DNA from: Cinclus cinclus
Lineage: Eukaryota; Chordata; Aves; Passeriformes; Cinclidae
NCBI RefSeq assembly: GCF_963662255.1
Contig: NW_026912123.1
Location: 682,001-746,000, forward strand
DNA: 64,000 bases
Direction: 5' to 3'
Part shown: in pieces, positions 51,159 to 63,569 of the stretch
How the letters are laid out: every line of letters begins with the position of its first letter
How positions within the stretch are numbered: the stretch's first letter is position 1
Position numbers and translations under genes: made by a program
Notes under the pieces: generated by a model
The model's database searches: none
What the model was told of the DNA's origin: nothing
What the model saw: only the letters and a program-made list of their open reading frames with translations

Positions 51159-52537
51159 TTGGGCAAGTTAGGCGCAGCTGTTGACCAGCTCTGCCCGTGG
51201 CCACAGGCTGCTTCTTCCACCTTCACTGTGGCAGAGCTTTTGCGGAACAGAGACGGCATTCTTCAAGGGCGTGTTCTCCAAGGTGCTGTGAAACAGAGCC
51301 TAGCGCGCTGTCTCGCTGATACTGGCTTTCGGCAAGCAGGCGTGCCAGACCGCCGACATTCTGCACTCTGGCAGCCTAGTTGCCAGCTTTCGGCAGCTGC
51401 TGTCCTAGCAAGGAAGCTCAGGAAGTCAAAGCCAGTGCCGGGCGGCACCTTTCTGCTTTGCCCGCCTAAGCGGCGCCACGCTCCCTCGGATACTGTGTCC
51501 TTTCCCTCTGCACTGCGTCTGCCGAGGTGCTCTCTGTCTCTCGGAGCATAAGGGCATAGGACAATGTTATCCACAGCAGGGTAGAAATGGCATTGCTAGC
51601 AGGAAAGCTAGATGCCTTGGAACTGTCCCCTTAGCCCTTGCCACTCACTTCAGGCTCGTACGCTGAGCAGAACAGCCTGCTGTTCTGAAGCTTCGCTGGC
51701 TGCCGTTCGTGCCCAGACGCCATTTCCTTCCCAAGGAGGCGAAGCGCCGTCTACTTCTCGCACCGAGCACGCTGCTCCTGGCTTTCGCTTCTGCCGCAAT
51801 GAGCTCGCTACGAGCACTTTTCTTCTCAACCCTCTAGACCATTGCTTTCTGCTTTTCTTGTCTCGTGAATGGAGACGGAAAGCTTCTCGGCTACAATCTC
51901 GCCTAGAACAACTGCGGCTACACATTAAGCTCGCCCGGAACGCCCTGCTGAAACTTGCCTTCTGGCACCACATTCGCGGGGCAGCCGTCTTTCTTCGGCC
52001 ACCTGCCAAGTGGCCCCATATCGCCGCGCTCGTTGCACTCCGCTTGTCAGATTGGCTTCCCGTGGCGCTGATTTCAGCCTGGCCAAATACTATCGCTGCG
52101 GAGGGCTGTCTCGCAGAAAATCATGTTCCAGCATAGAAATTTGTCCTGCAATGTTCCCCCCTCTTTTCCCCCATTGTGTTGCTCTGATGAATGCCTTGAG
52201 CATGGAACGACTTAAGCCAGCAAGTATTCCTCGCCGGCCACCTCTCGCTGTGCAAGAGGTATGCCGTGGACCCTTGGAACGCTGCCAAGCAAAAAGCAGA
52301 GCAGTGACCATAAAAGCGAGGAGAGAGCATGCACGAAGCACACTAGTTCTGTCTAGTGCTTTCCGTGTAGAGAGGCGGCAAAGCTGAATGCCGTGCCAGA
52401 GCTTCACTTCTCGCTGGAGCACAGGAAGGCAAGAATGAAGAGGCAGAACACAGCCTTGGTTTCAGCAGCCTCCGGGACTGCAAAAGTTCAGCAATAGCTC
52501 TGTCAAAGCAGAACTCGGCTGAGAATGCTCTCGCAGC
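51159..52537 (+). repeat. Unit 38, C with A/B ending
   Basis: As unit 33 but with u892 G. Counterpart of unit 33 in the second copy of the block. Confidence 0.96.
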
Positions 52538-53916
52538 TTGGGAAAGTTAGGCGCAGCTGTTGACCAGCTCTGCCCGTGGCCACAGGCTGCTTCTTCCACC
52601 TTCACTGTGGCAGAGCTTTTGCGGAACAGAGACGGCATTCTTCAAGGGCGTGTTCTCCAAGGTGCTGTGAAACAGAGCCTAGCGCGCTGTCTCGCTGATA
52701 CTGGCTTTCGGCAAGCAGGCGTGCCAGACCGCCGACATTCTGCACTCTGGCAGCCTAGTTGCCAGCTTTCGGCAGCTGCTGTCCTAGCAAGGAAGCTCAG
52801 GAAGTCAAAGCCAGTGCCGGGCGGCACCTTTCTGCTTTGCCCGCCTAAGCGGCGCCACGCTCCCTCGGATACTGTGTCCTTTCCCTCTGCACTGCGTCTG
52901 CCGAGGTGCTCTCTGTCTCTCGGAGCATAAGGGCATAGGACAATGTTATCCACAGCAGGGTAGAAATGGCATTGATAGCAGGAAAGCTAGATGCCTTGGA
53001 ACTGTCCCCTTAGCCCTTGCCACTCACTTCAGGCTCGTACGCTGAGCAGAACAGCCTGCTGTTCTGAAGCTTCGCTGGCTGCCGTTCGTGCCCAGACGCC
53101 ATTTCCTTCCCAAGGAGGCGAAGCGCCGTCTACTTCTCGCACCGAGCACGCTGCTCCTGGCTTTCGCTTCTGCCGCAATGAGCTCGCTACGAGCACTTTT
53201 CTTCTCAACCCTCTAGACCATTGCTTTCTGCTTTTCTTGTCTCGTGAATGGAGACGGAAAGCTTCTCGGCTACAATCTCGCCTAGAACAACTGCGGCTAC
53301 ACATTAAGCTCGCCCGGAACGCCCTGCTGAAACTTGCCTTCTGGCACCACATTCGCGGGGCAGCCGTCTTTCTTCGGCCACCTGCCAAGTGGCCCCATAT
53401 CGCCGCGCTCGTTGCACTCCGCTTGTCACATTGGCTTCTCGTGGCTCTGATTGCAGCCTGGCCAAATACTAGCGCTGCGGAGAGCTGTCTCGCAGACAAT
53501 CATGTTCCAGCATAGAAATTTGTCCTGCAATGTTCCCCCCTCTTTTCCCCCATTGTGTTGCTCTGATGAATGCCTTGAGCATGGAACGACTTAAGCCAGC
53601 AAGTATTCCTCGCCGGCCACCTCTCGCTGTGCAAGAGGTATGCCGTGGAGCCTTGGAACGCTGCCAAGCAAAAAGCAGAGCAGTGACCATAAAAGCGAGG
53701 AGAGAGCATGCACGAAGCACACTAGTTCTGTCTAGTGCTTTCCGTGCAGAGAGGCGGCAAAGCTGAATGCCGTGCCAGAGCGTCACTTCTCGCTGCAGCA
53801 CAGGAAGGCAAGAATGAAGAGGCAGAACACAGCCTTGGTTTCAGCAGCCTCCGGGACTGCAAAAGTTCAGCAATAGCTCTGTCAAAGCAGAACTCGGCTG
53901 AGAATGCTCTCGCAGC
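52538..53916 (+). repeat. Unit 39, B'-like with A start
   Basis: u6 A (A type), then u48 G and B alleles through u960, u1113 G, and the C-type ending. A conversion tract no longer than the interval around u6 would explain it. Confidence 0.95.
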
Positions 53917-55295
53917 TTGGGAAAGTTAGGCGCAGCTGTTGACCAGCTCTGCCCGTGGCCACAAGCTGCTTCTTCCACCTTCACTGTGGCAGAGCTTTTG
54001 CGGAACAGAGACGGCATTCTTCAAGGGCGTGTTCTCCAAGGTGCTGTGAAACAGAGCCTAGCGCGCTGTCTCGCTGATACTGGCTTTCGGCAAGCAGGCG
54101 TGCCAGACCGCCGACATTCTGCACTCTGGCAGCCTAGTTGCCAGCTTTCGGCAGCTGCTGTCCTAGCAAGGAAGCTCAGGAAGTCAAAGCCAGTGCCGGG
54201 CGGCACCTTTCTGCTTTGCCCGCCTAAGCGGCGCCACGCTCCCTCGGATACTGTGTCCTTTCCCTCTGCACTGCGTCTGCCGAGGTGCTCTCTGTCTCTC
54301 GGAGCATAAGGGCATAGGACAATGTTTTCCACAGCAGGGTAGAAATGGCATTGCTAGCAGGAAAGCTAGATGCCTTGGAACTGTCCCCTTAGCCCTTGCC
54401 ACTCACTTCAGGCTCGTACGCTGAGCAGAACAGCCTGCTGTTCTGAAGCTTCGCTGGCTGCCGTTCGTGCCCAGACGCCATTTCCTTCCCAAGGAGGCGA
54501 AGCGCCGTCTACATCTCGCACCGAGCACGCTGCTCCTGGCTTTCGCTTCTGCCGCAACGAGCTCGCTACGAGCACTTTTCTTCTCAACCCTCTAGACCAT
54601 TGCTTTCTGCTTTTCTTGTCTCGTGAATGGAGACGGAAAGCTTCTCGGCTGCAATCTCGCCTAGAACAACTGCGGCTACACATTAAGCTCGCCCGGAACG
54701 CCCTGCTGAAACTTGCCTTCTGGCACCACATTCGCGGGGCAGCCGTCTTTCTTCGGCCACCTGCCAAGTGGCCCCATATCGCCGCGCTCGTTGCACTCCG
54801 CTTGTCACATTGGCTTCTCGTGGCTCTGATTGCAGCCTGGCCAAATACTAGCGCTGCGGAGAGCTGTCTCGCAGACAATCATGTTCCAGCATAGAAATTT
54901 GTCCTGCAATGTTCCCCCCTCTTTTCCCCCATTGTGTTGCTCTGATGAATGCCTTGAGCATGGAACGACTTAAGCCAGCAAGTATTCCTCGCCGGCCACC
55001 TCTCGCTGTGCAAGAGGTATGCCGTGGACCCTTGGAACGCTGCCAAGCAAAAAGCAGAGCAGTGACCATAAAAGCGAGGAGAGAGCATGCACGAAGCACA
55101 CTAGTTCTGTCTAGTGCTTTCCGTGTAGAGAGGCGGCAAAGCTGAATGCCGTGCCAGAGCTTCACTTCTCGCTGGAGCACAGGAAGGCAAGAATGAAGAG
55201 GCAGAACACAGCCTTGGTTTCAGCAGCCTCCGGGACTGCAAAAGTTCAGCAATAGCTCTGTCAAAGCAGAACTCGGCTGAGAATGCTCTCGCAGC
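53917..55295 (+). repeat. Unit 40, class A1
   Basis: Canonical A1. Confidence 0.96.
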
Positions 55296-56674
55296 TTGGG
55301 CAAGTTAGGCGCAGCTGTTGACCAGCTCTGCCCGTGGCCACAGGCTGCTTCTTCCACCTTCACTGTGGCAGAGCTTTTGCGGAACAGAGACGGCATTCTT
55401 CAAGGGCGTGTTCTCCAAGGTGCTGTGAAACAGAGCCTAGCGCGCTGTCTCGCTGATACTGGCTTTCGGCAAGCAGGCGTGCCAGACCGCCGACATTCTG
55501 CACTCTGGCAGCCTAGTTGCCAGCTTTCGGCAGCTGCTGTCCTAGCAAGGAAGCTCAGGAAGTCAAAGCCAGTGCCGGGCGGCACCTTTCTGCTTTGCCC
55601 GCCTAAGCGGCGCCACGCTCCCTCGGATACTGTGTCCTTTCCCTCTGCACTGCGTCTGCCGAGGTGCTCTCTGTCTCTCGGAGCATAAGGGCATAGGACA
55701 ATGTTATCCACAGCAGGGTAGAAATGGCATTGATAGCAGGAAAGCTAGATGCCTTGGAACTGTCCCCTTAGCCCTTGCCACTCACTTCAGGCTCGTACGC
55801 TGAGCAGAACAGCCTGCTGTTCTGAAGCTTCGCTGGCTGCCGTTCGTGCCCAGACGCCATTTCCTTCCCAAGGAGGCGAAGCGCCGTCTACATCTCGCAC
55901 CGAGCACGCTGCTCCTGGCTTTCGCTTCTGCCGCAACGAGCTCGCTACGAGCACTTTTCTTCTCAACATTCTAGACCATTGCTTTCTGCTTTTCTTGTCT
56001 CGTGAATGGAGACGGAAAGCTTCTCGGCTACAATCTCGCCTAGAACAACTGCGGCTACACATTAAGCTCGCCCGGAACGCCCTGCTGAAACTTGCCTTCT
56101 GGCACCACATTCGCGGGGCAGCCGTCTTTCTTCGGCCACCTGCCAAGTGGCCCCATATCGCCGCGCTCGTTGCACTCCGCTTGTCACATTGGCTTCTCGT
56201 GGCTCTGATTGCAGCCTGGCCAAATACTAGCGCTGCGGAGAGCTGTCTCGCAGACAATCATGTTCCAGCATAGAAATTTGTCCTGCAATGTTCCCCCCTC
56301 TTTTCCCCCATTGTGTTGCTCTGATGAATGCCTTGAGCATGGAACGACTTAAGCCAGCAAGTATTCCTCGCCGGCCACCTCTCGCTGTGCAAGAGGTATG
56401 CCGTGGACCCTTGGAACGCTGCCAAGCAAAAAGCAGAGCAGTGACCATAAAAGCGAGGAGAGAGCATGCACGAAGCACACTAGTTCTGTCTAGTGCTTTC
56501 CGTGCAGAGAGGCGGCAAAGCTGAATGCCGTGCCAGAGCGTCACTTCTCGCTGCAGCACAGGAAGGCAAGAATGAAGAGGCAGAACACAGCCTTGGTTTC
56601 AGCAGCCTCCGGGACTGCAAAAGTTCAGCAATAGCTCTGTCAAAGCAGAACTCGGCTGAGAATGCTCTCGCAGC
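55296..56674 (+). repeat. Unit 41, B/A mosaic with private double change
   Basis: B start (u6 C, u48 G, u438 A), A alleles u597 A and u642 C, then u735 A, A/B alleles through u1113, and the C-type ending. Private adjacent CC-to-AT change at 55968-55969. Confidence 0.95.
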
Positions 56675-58053
56675 TTGGGAAAGTTAGGCGCAGCTGTTGA
56701 CCAGCTCTGCCCGTGGCCACAAGCTGCTTCTTCCACCTTCACTGTGGCAGAGCTTTTGCGGAACAGAGACGGCATTCTTCAAGGGCGTGTTCTCCAAGGT
56801 GCTGTGAAACAGAGCCTAGCGCGCTGTCTCGCTGATACTGGCTTTCGGCAAGCAGGCGTGCCAGACCGCCGACATTCTGCACTCTGGCAGCCTAGTTGCC
56901 AGCTTTCGGCAGCTGCTGTCCTAGCAAGGAAGCTCAGGAAGTCAAAGCCAGTGCCGGGCGGCACCTTTCTGCTTTGCCCGCCTAAGCGGCGCCACGCTCC
57001 CTCGGATACTGTGTCCTTTCCCTCTGCACTGCGTCTGCCGAGGTGCTCTCTGTCTCTCGGAGCATAAGGGCATAGGACAATGTTTTCCACAGCAGGGTAG
57101 AAATGGCATTGCTAGCAGGAAAGCTAGATGCCTTGGAACTGTCCCCTTAGCCCTTGCCACTCACTTCAGGCTCGTACGCTGAGCAGAACAGCCTGCTGTT
57201 CTGAAGCTTCGCTGGCTGCCGTTCGTGCCCAGACGCCATTTCCTTCCCAAGGAGGCGAAGCGCCGTCTACATCTCGCACCGAGCACGCTGCTCCTGGCTT
57301 TCGCTTCTGCCGCAACGAGCTCGCTACGAGCACTTTTCTTCTCAACCCTCTAGACCATTGCTTTCTGCTTTTCTTGTCTCGTGAATGGAGACGGAAAGCT
57401 TCTCGGCTGCAATCTCGCCTAGAACAACTGCGGCTACACATTAAGCTCGCCCGGAACGCCCTGCTGAAACTTGCCTTCTGGCACCACATTCGCGGGGCAG
57501 CCGTCTTTCTTCGGCCACCTGCCAAGTGGCCCCATATCGCCGCGCTCGTTGCACTCCGCTTGTCACATTGGCTTCTCGTGGCTCTGATTGCAGCCTGGCC
57601 AAATACTAGCGCTGCGGAGAGCTGTCTCGCAGACAATCATGTTCCAGCATAGAAATTTGTCCTGCAATGTTCCCCCCTCTTTTCCCCCATTGTGTTGCTC
57701 TGATGAATGCCTTGAGCATGGAACGACTTAAGCCAGCAAGTATTCCTCGCCGGCCACCTCTCGCTGTGCAAGAGGTATGCCGTGGACCCTTGGAACGCTG
57801 CCAAGCAAAAAGCAGAGCAGTGACCATAAAAGCGAGGAGAGAGCATGCACGAAGCACACTAGTTCTGTCTAGTGCTTTCCGTGTAGAGAGGCGGCAAAGC
57901 TGAATGCCGTGCCAGAGCTTCACTTCTCGCTGGAGCACAGGAAGGCAAGAATGAAGAGGCAGAACACAGCCTTGGTTTCAGCAGCCTCCGGGACTGCAAA
58001 AGTTCAGCAATAGCTCTGTCAAAGCAGAACTCGGCTGAGAATGCTCTCGCAGC
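56675..58053 (+). repeat. Unit 42, class A1
   Basis: Canonical A1. Confidence 0.96.
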
Positions 58054-59432
58054 TTGGGCAAGTTAGGCGCAGCTGTTGACCAGCTCTGCCCGTGGCCACA
58101 GGCTGCTTCTTCCACCTTCACTGTGGCAGAGCTTTTGCGGAACAGAGACGGCATTCTTCAAGGGCGTGTTCTCCAAGGTGCTGTGAAACAGAGCCTAGCG
58201 CGCTGTCTCGCTGATACTGGCTTTCGGCAAGCAGGCGTGCCAGACCGCCGACATTCTGCACTCTGGCAGCCTAGTTGCCAGCTTTCGGCAGCTGCTGTCC
58301 TAGCAAGGAAGCTCAGGAAGTCAAAGCCAGTGCCGGGCGGCACCTTTCTGCTTTGCCCGCCTAAGCGGCGCCACGCTCCCTCGGATACTGTGTCCTTTCC
58401 CTCTGCACTGCGTCTGCCGAGGTGCTCTCTGTCTCTCGGAGCATAAGGGCATAGGACAATGTTATCCACAGCAGGGTAGAAATGGCATTGATAGCAGGAA
58501 AGCTAGATGCCTTGGAACTGTCCCCTTAGCCCTTGCCACTCACTTCAGGCTCGTACGCTGAGCAGAACAGCCTGCTGTTCTGAAGCTTCGCTGGCTGCCG
58601 TTCGTGCCCAGACGCCATTTCCTTCCCAAGGAGGCGAAGCGCCGTCTACATCTCGCACCGAGCACGCTGCTCCTGGCTTTCGCTTCTGCCGCAACGAGCT
58701 CGCTACGAGCACTTTTCTTCTCAACCCTCTAGACCATTGCTTTCTGCTTTTCTTGTCTCGTGAATGGAGACGGAAAGCTTCTCGGCTACAATCTCGCCTA
58801 GAACAACTGCGGCTACACATTAAGCTCGCCCGGAACGCCCTGCTGAAACTTGCCTTCTGGCACCACATTCGCGGGGCAGCCGTCTTTCTTCGGCCACCTG
58901 CCAAGTGGCCCCATATCGCCGCGCTCGTTGCACTCCGCTTGTCACATTGGCTTCTCGTGGCTCTGATTGCAGCCTGGCCAAATACTAGCGCTGCGGAGAG
59001 CTGTCTCGCAGACAATCATGTTCCAGCATAGAAATTTGTCCTGCAATGTTCCCCCCTCTTTTCCCCCATTGTGTTGCTCTGATGAATGCCTTGAGCATGG
59101 AACGACTTAAGCCAGCAAGTATTCCTCGCCGGCCACCTCTCGCTGTGCAAGAGGTATGCCGTGGACCCTTGGAACGCTGCCAAGCAAAAAGCAGAGCAGT
59201 GACCATAAAAGCGAGGAGAGAGCATGCACGAAGCACACTAGTTCTGTCTAGTGCTTTCCGTGTAGAGAGGCGGCAAAGCTGAATGCCGTGCCAGAGCTTC
59301 ACTTCTCGCTGGAGCACAGGAAGGCAAGAATGAAGAGGCAGAACACAGCCTTGGTTTCAGCAGCCTCCGGGACTGCAAAAGTTCAGCAATAGCTCTGTCA
59401 AAGCAGAACTCGGCTGAGAATGCTCTCGCAGC
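58054..59432 (+). repeat. Unit 43, B/A mosaic
   Basis: Same front as unit 41 (u438 A, u597 A, u642 C, u735 A) but with the A/B ending and without the private change. Confidence 0.95.
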
Positions 59433-60811
59433 TTGGGCAAGTTAGGCGCAGCTGTTGACCAGCTCTGCCCGTGGCCACAGGCTGCTTCTTCCACCTTCAC
59501 TGTGGCAGAGCTTTTGCGGAACAGAGACGGCATTCTTCAAGGGCGTGTTCTCCAAGGTGCTGTGAAACAGAGCCTAGCGCGCTGTCTCGCTGATACTGGC
59601 TTTCGGCAAGCAGGCGTGCCAGACCGCCGACATTCTGCACTCTGGCAGCCTAGTTGCCAGCTTTCGGCAGCTGCTGTCCTAGCAAGGAAGCTCAGGAAGT
59701 CAAAGCCAGTGCCGGGCGGCACCTTTCTGCTTTGCCCGCCTAAGCGGCGCCACGCTCCCTCGGATACTGTGTCCTTTCCCTCTGCACTGCGTCTGCCGAG
59801 GTGCTCTCTGTCTCTCGGAGCATAAGGGCATAGGACAATGTTATCCACAGCAGGGTAGAAATGGCATTGATAGCAGGAAAGCTAGATGCCTTGGAACTGT
59901 CCCCTTAGCCCTTGCCACTCACTTCAGGCTCGTACGCTGAGCAGAACAGCCTGCTGTTCTGAAGCTTCGCTGGCTGCCGTTCGTGCCCAGACGCCATTTC
60001 CTTCCCAAGGAGGCGAAGCGCCGTCTACTTCTCGCACCGAGCACGCTGCTCCTGGCTTTCGCTTCTGCCGCAATGAGCTCGCTACGAGCACTTTTCTTCT
60101 CAACCCTCTAGACCATTGCTTTCTGCTTTTCTTGTCTCGTGAATGGAGACGGAAAGCTTCTCGGCTACAATCTCGCCTAGAACAACTGCGGCTACACATT
60201 AAGCTCGCCCGGAACGCCCTGCTGAAACTTGCCTTCTGGCACCACATTCGCGGGGCAGCCGTCTTTCTTCGGCCACCTGCCAAGTGGCCCCATATCGCCG
60301 CGCTCGTTGCACTCCGCTTGTCACATTGGCTTCTCGTGGCTCTGATTGCAGCCTGGCCAAATACTAGCGCTGCGGAGAGCTGTCTCGCAGACAATCATGT
60401 TCCAGCATAGAAATTTGTCCTGCAATGTTCCCCCCTCTTTTCCCCCATTGTGTTGCTCTGATGAATGCCTTGAGCATGGAACGACTTAAGCCAGCAAGTA
60501 TTCCTCGCCGGCCACCTCTCGCTGTGCAAGAGGTATGCCGTGGACCCTTGGAACGCTGCCAAGCAAAAAGCAGAGCAGTGACCATAAAAGCGAGGAGAGA
60601 GCATGCACGAAGCACACTAGTTCTGTCTAGTGCTTTCCGTGTAGAGAGGCGGCAAAGCTGAATGCCGTGCCAGAGCTTCACTTCTCGCTGGAGCACAGGA
60701 AGGCAAGAATGAAGAGGCAGAACACAGCCTTGGTTTCAGCAGCCTCCGGGACTGCAAAAGTTCAGCAATAGCTCTGTCAAAGCAGAACTCGGCTGAGAAT
60801 GCTCTCGCAGC
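59433..60811 (+). repeat. Unit 44, class B
   Basis: Canonical B. Confidence 0.96.
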
Positions 60812-62190
60812 TTGGGCAAGTTAGGCGCAGCTGTTGACCAGCTCTGCCCGTGGCCACAGGCTGCTTCTTCCACCTTCACTGTGGCAGAGCTTTTGCGGAA
60901 CAGAGACGGCATTCTTCAAGGGCGTGTTCTCCAAGGTGCTGTGAAACAGAGCCTAGCGCGCTGTCTCGCTGATACTGGCTTTCGGCAAGCAGGCGTGCCA
61001 GACCGCCGACATTCTGCACTCTGGCAGCCTAGTTGCCAGCTTTCGGCAGCTGCTGTCCTAGCAAGGAAGCTCAGGAAGTCAAAGCCAGTGCCGGGCGGCA
61101 CCTTTCTGCTTTGCCCGCCTAAGCGGCGCCACGCTCCCTCGGATACTGTGTCCTTTCCCTCTGCACTGCGTCTGCCGAGGTGCTCTCTGTCTCTCGGAGC
61201 ATAAGGGCATAGGACAATGTTATCCACAGCAGGGTAGAAATGGCATTGCTAGCAGGAAAGCTAGATGCCTTGGAACTGTCCCCTTAGCCCTTGCCACTCA
61301 CTTCAGGCTCGTACGCTGAGCAGAACAGCCTGCTGTTCTGAAGCTTCGCTGGCTGCCGTTCGTGCCCAGACGCCATTTCCTTCCCAAGGAGGCGAAGCGC
61401 CGTCTACTTCTCGCACCGAGCACGCTGCTCCTGGCTTTCGCTTCTGCCGCAATGAGCTCGCTACGAGCACTTTTCTTCTCAACCCTCTAGACCATTGCTT
61501 TCTGCTTTTCTTGTCTCGTGAATGGAGACGGAAAGCTTCTCGGCTACAATCTCGCCTAGAACAACTGCGGCTACACATTAAGCTCGCCCGGAACGCCCTG
61601 CTGAAACTTGCCTTCTGGCACCACATTCGCGGGGCAGCCGTCTTTCTTCGGCCACCTGCCAAGTGGCCCCATATCGCCGCGCTCGTTGCACTCCGCTTGT
61701 CAGATTGGCTTCCCGTGGCGCTGATTTCAGCCTGGCCAAATACTATCGCTGCGGAGGGCTGTCTCGCAGACAATCATGTTCCAGCATAGAAATTTGTCCT
61801 GCAATGTTCCCCCCTCTTTTCCCCCATTGTGTTGCTCTGATGAATGCCTTGAGCATGGAACGACTTAAGCCATAAAGTATTCCTCGCCGGCCACCTCTCG
61901 CTGTGCAAGAGGTATGCCGTGGAGCCTTGGAACGCTGCCAAGCAAAAAGCAGAGCAGTGACCATAAAAGCGAGGAGAGAGCATGCACGAAGCACACTAGT
62001 TCTGTCTAGTGCTTTCCGTGCAGAGAGGCGGCAAAGCTGAATGCCGTGCCAGAGCGTCACTTCTCGCTGCAGCACAGGAAGGCAAGAATGAAGAGGCAGA
62101 ACACAGCCTTGGTTTCAGCAGCCTCCGGGACTGCAAAAGTTCAGCAATAGCTCTGTCAAAGCAGAACTCGGCTGAGAATGCTCTCGCAGC
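60812..62190 (+). repeat. Unit 45, class C with u960 C
   Basis: Same alleles as unit 11. Confidence 0.96.
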
Positions 62191-63569
62191 TTGGGAAAGT
62201 TAGGCGCAGCTGTTGACCAGCTCTGCCCGTGGCCACAAGCTGCTTCTTCCACCTTCACTGTGGCAGAGCTTTTGCGGAACAGAGACGGCATTCTTCAAGG
62301 GCGTGTTCTCCAAGGTGCTGTGAAACAGAGCCTAGCACGCTGTCTCGCTGATACTGGCTTTCGGCAAGCAGGCGTGCCAGACCGCCGACATTCTGCACTC
62401 TGGCAGCCTAGTTGCCAGCTTTCGGCAGCTGCTGTCCTAGCAAGGAAGCTCAGGAAGTCAAAGCCAGTGCCGGGCGGCACCTTTCTGCTTTGCCCGCCTA
62501 AGCGGCGCCACGCTCCCTCGGATACTGTGTCCTTTCCCTCTGCACTGCGTCTGCCGAGGTGCTCTCTGTCTCTCGGAGCATAAGGGCATAGGACAATGTT
62601 ATCCACAGCAGGGTAGAAATGGCATTGCTAGCAGGAAAGCTAGATGCCTTGGAACTGTCCCCTTAGCCCTTGCCACTCACTTCAGGCTCGTACGCTGAGC
62701 AGAACAGCCTGCTGTTCTGAAGCTTCGCTGGCTGCCGTTCGTGCCCAGACGCCATTTCCTTCCCAAGGAGGCGAAGCGCCGTCTACTTCTCGCACCGAGC
62801 ACGCTGCTCCTGGCTTTCGCTTCTGCCGCAACGAGCTCGCTACGAGCACTTTTCTTCTCAACCCTCTAGACCATTGCTTTCTGCTTTTCTTGTCTCGTGA
62901 ATGGAGACGGAAAGCTTCTCGGCTACAATCTCGCCTAGAACAACTGCGGCTACACATTAAGCTCGCCCGGAACGCCCTGCTGAAACTTGCCTTCTGGCAC
63001 CACATTCGCGGGGCAGCCGTCTTTCTTCGGCCACCTGCCAAGTGGCCCCATATCGCCGCGCTCGTTGCACTCCGCTTGTCACATTGGCTTCTCGTGGCTC
63101 TGATTGCAGCCTGGCCAAATACTAGCGCTGCGGAGAGCTGTCTCGCAGACAATCATGTTCCAGCATAGAAATTTGTCCTGCAATGTTCCCCCCTCTTTTC
63201 CCCCATTGTGTTGCTCTGATGAATGCCTTGAGCATGGAACGACTTAAGCCAGCAAGTATTCCTCGCCGGCCACCTCTCGCTGTGCAAGAGGTATGCCGTG
63301 GACCCTTGGAACGCTGCCAAGCAAAAAGCAGAGCAGTGACCATAAAAGCGAGGAGAGAGCATGCACGAAGCACACTAGTTCTGTCTAGTGCTTTCCGTGT
63401 AGAGAGGCGGCAAAGCTGAATGCCGTGCCAGAGCTTCACTTCTCGCTGGAGCACAGGAAGGCAAGAATGAAGAGGCAGAACACAGCCTTGGTTTCAGCAG
63501 CCTCCGGGACTGCAAAAGTTCAGCAATAGCTCTGTCAAAGCAGAACTCGGCTGAGAATGCTCTCGCAGC
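62191..63569 (+). repeat. Unit 46, A/B mosaic
   Basis: A start (u6 A, u48 A), u411 A, u438 C, B-type u597 T, A-type u642 C, B-type u735 A, then the A/B back half. Private G-to-A at 62337 removes a CpG (GCGCGC to GCACGC) and is the only change seen in the u49-u410 interval. Confidence 0.95.
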
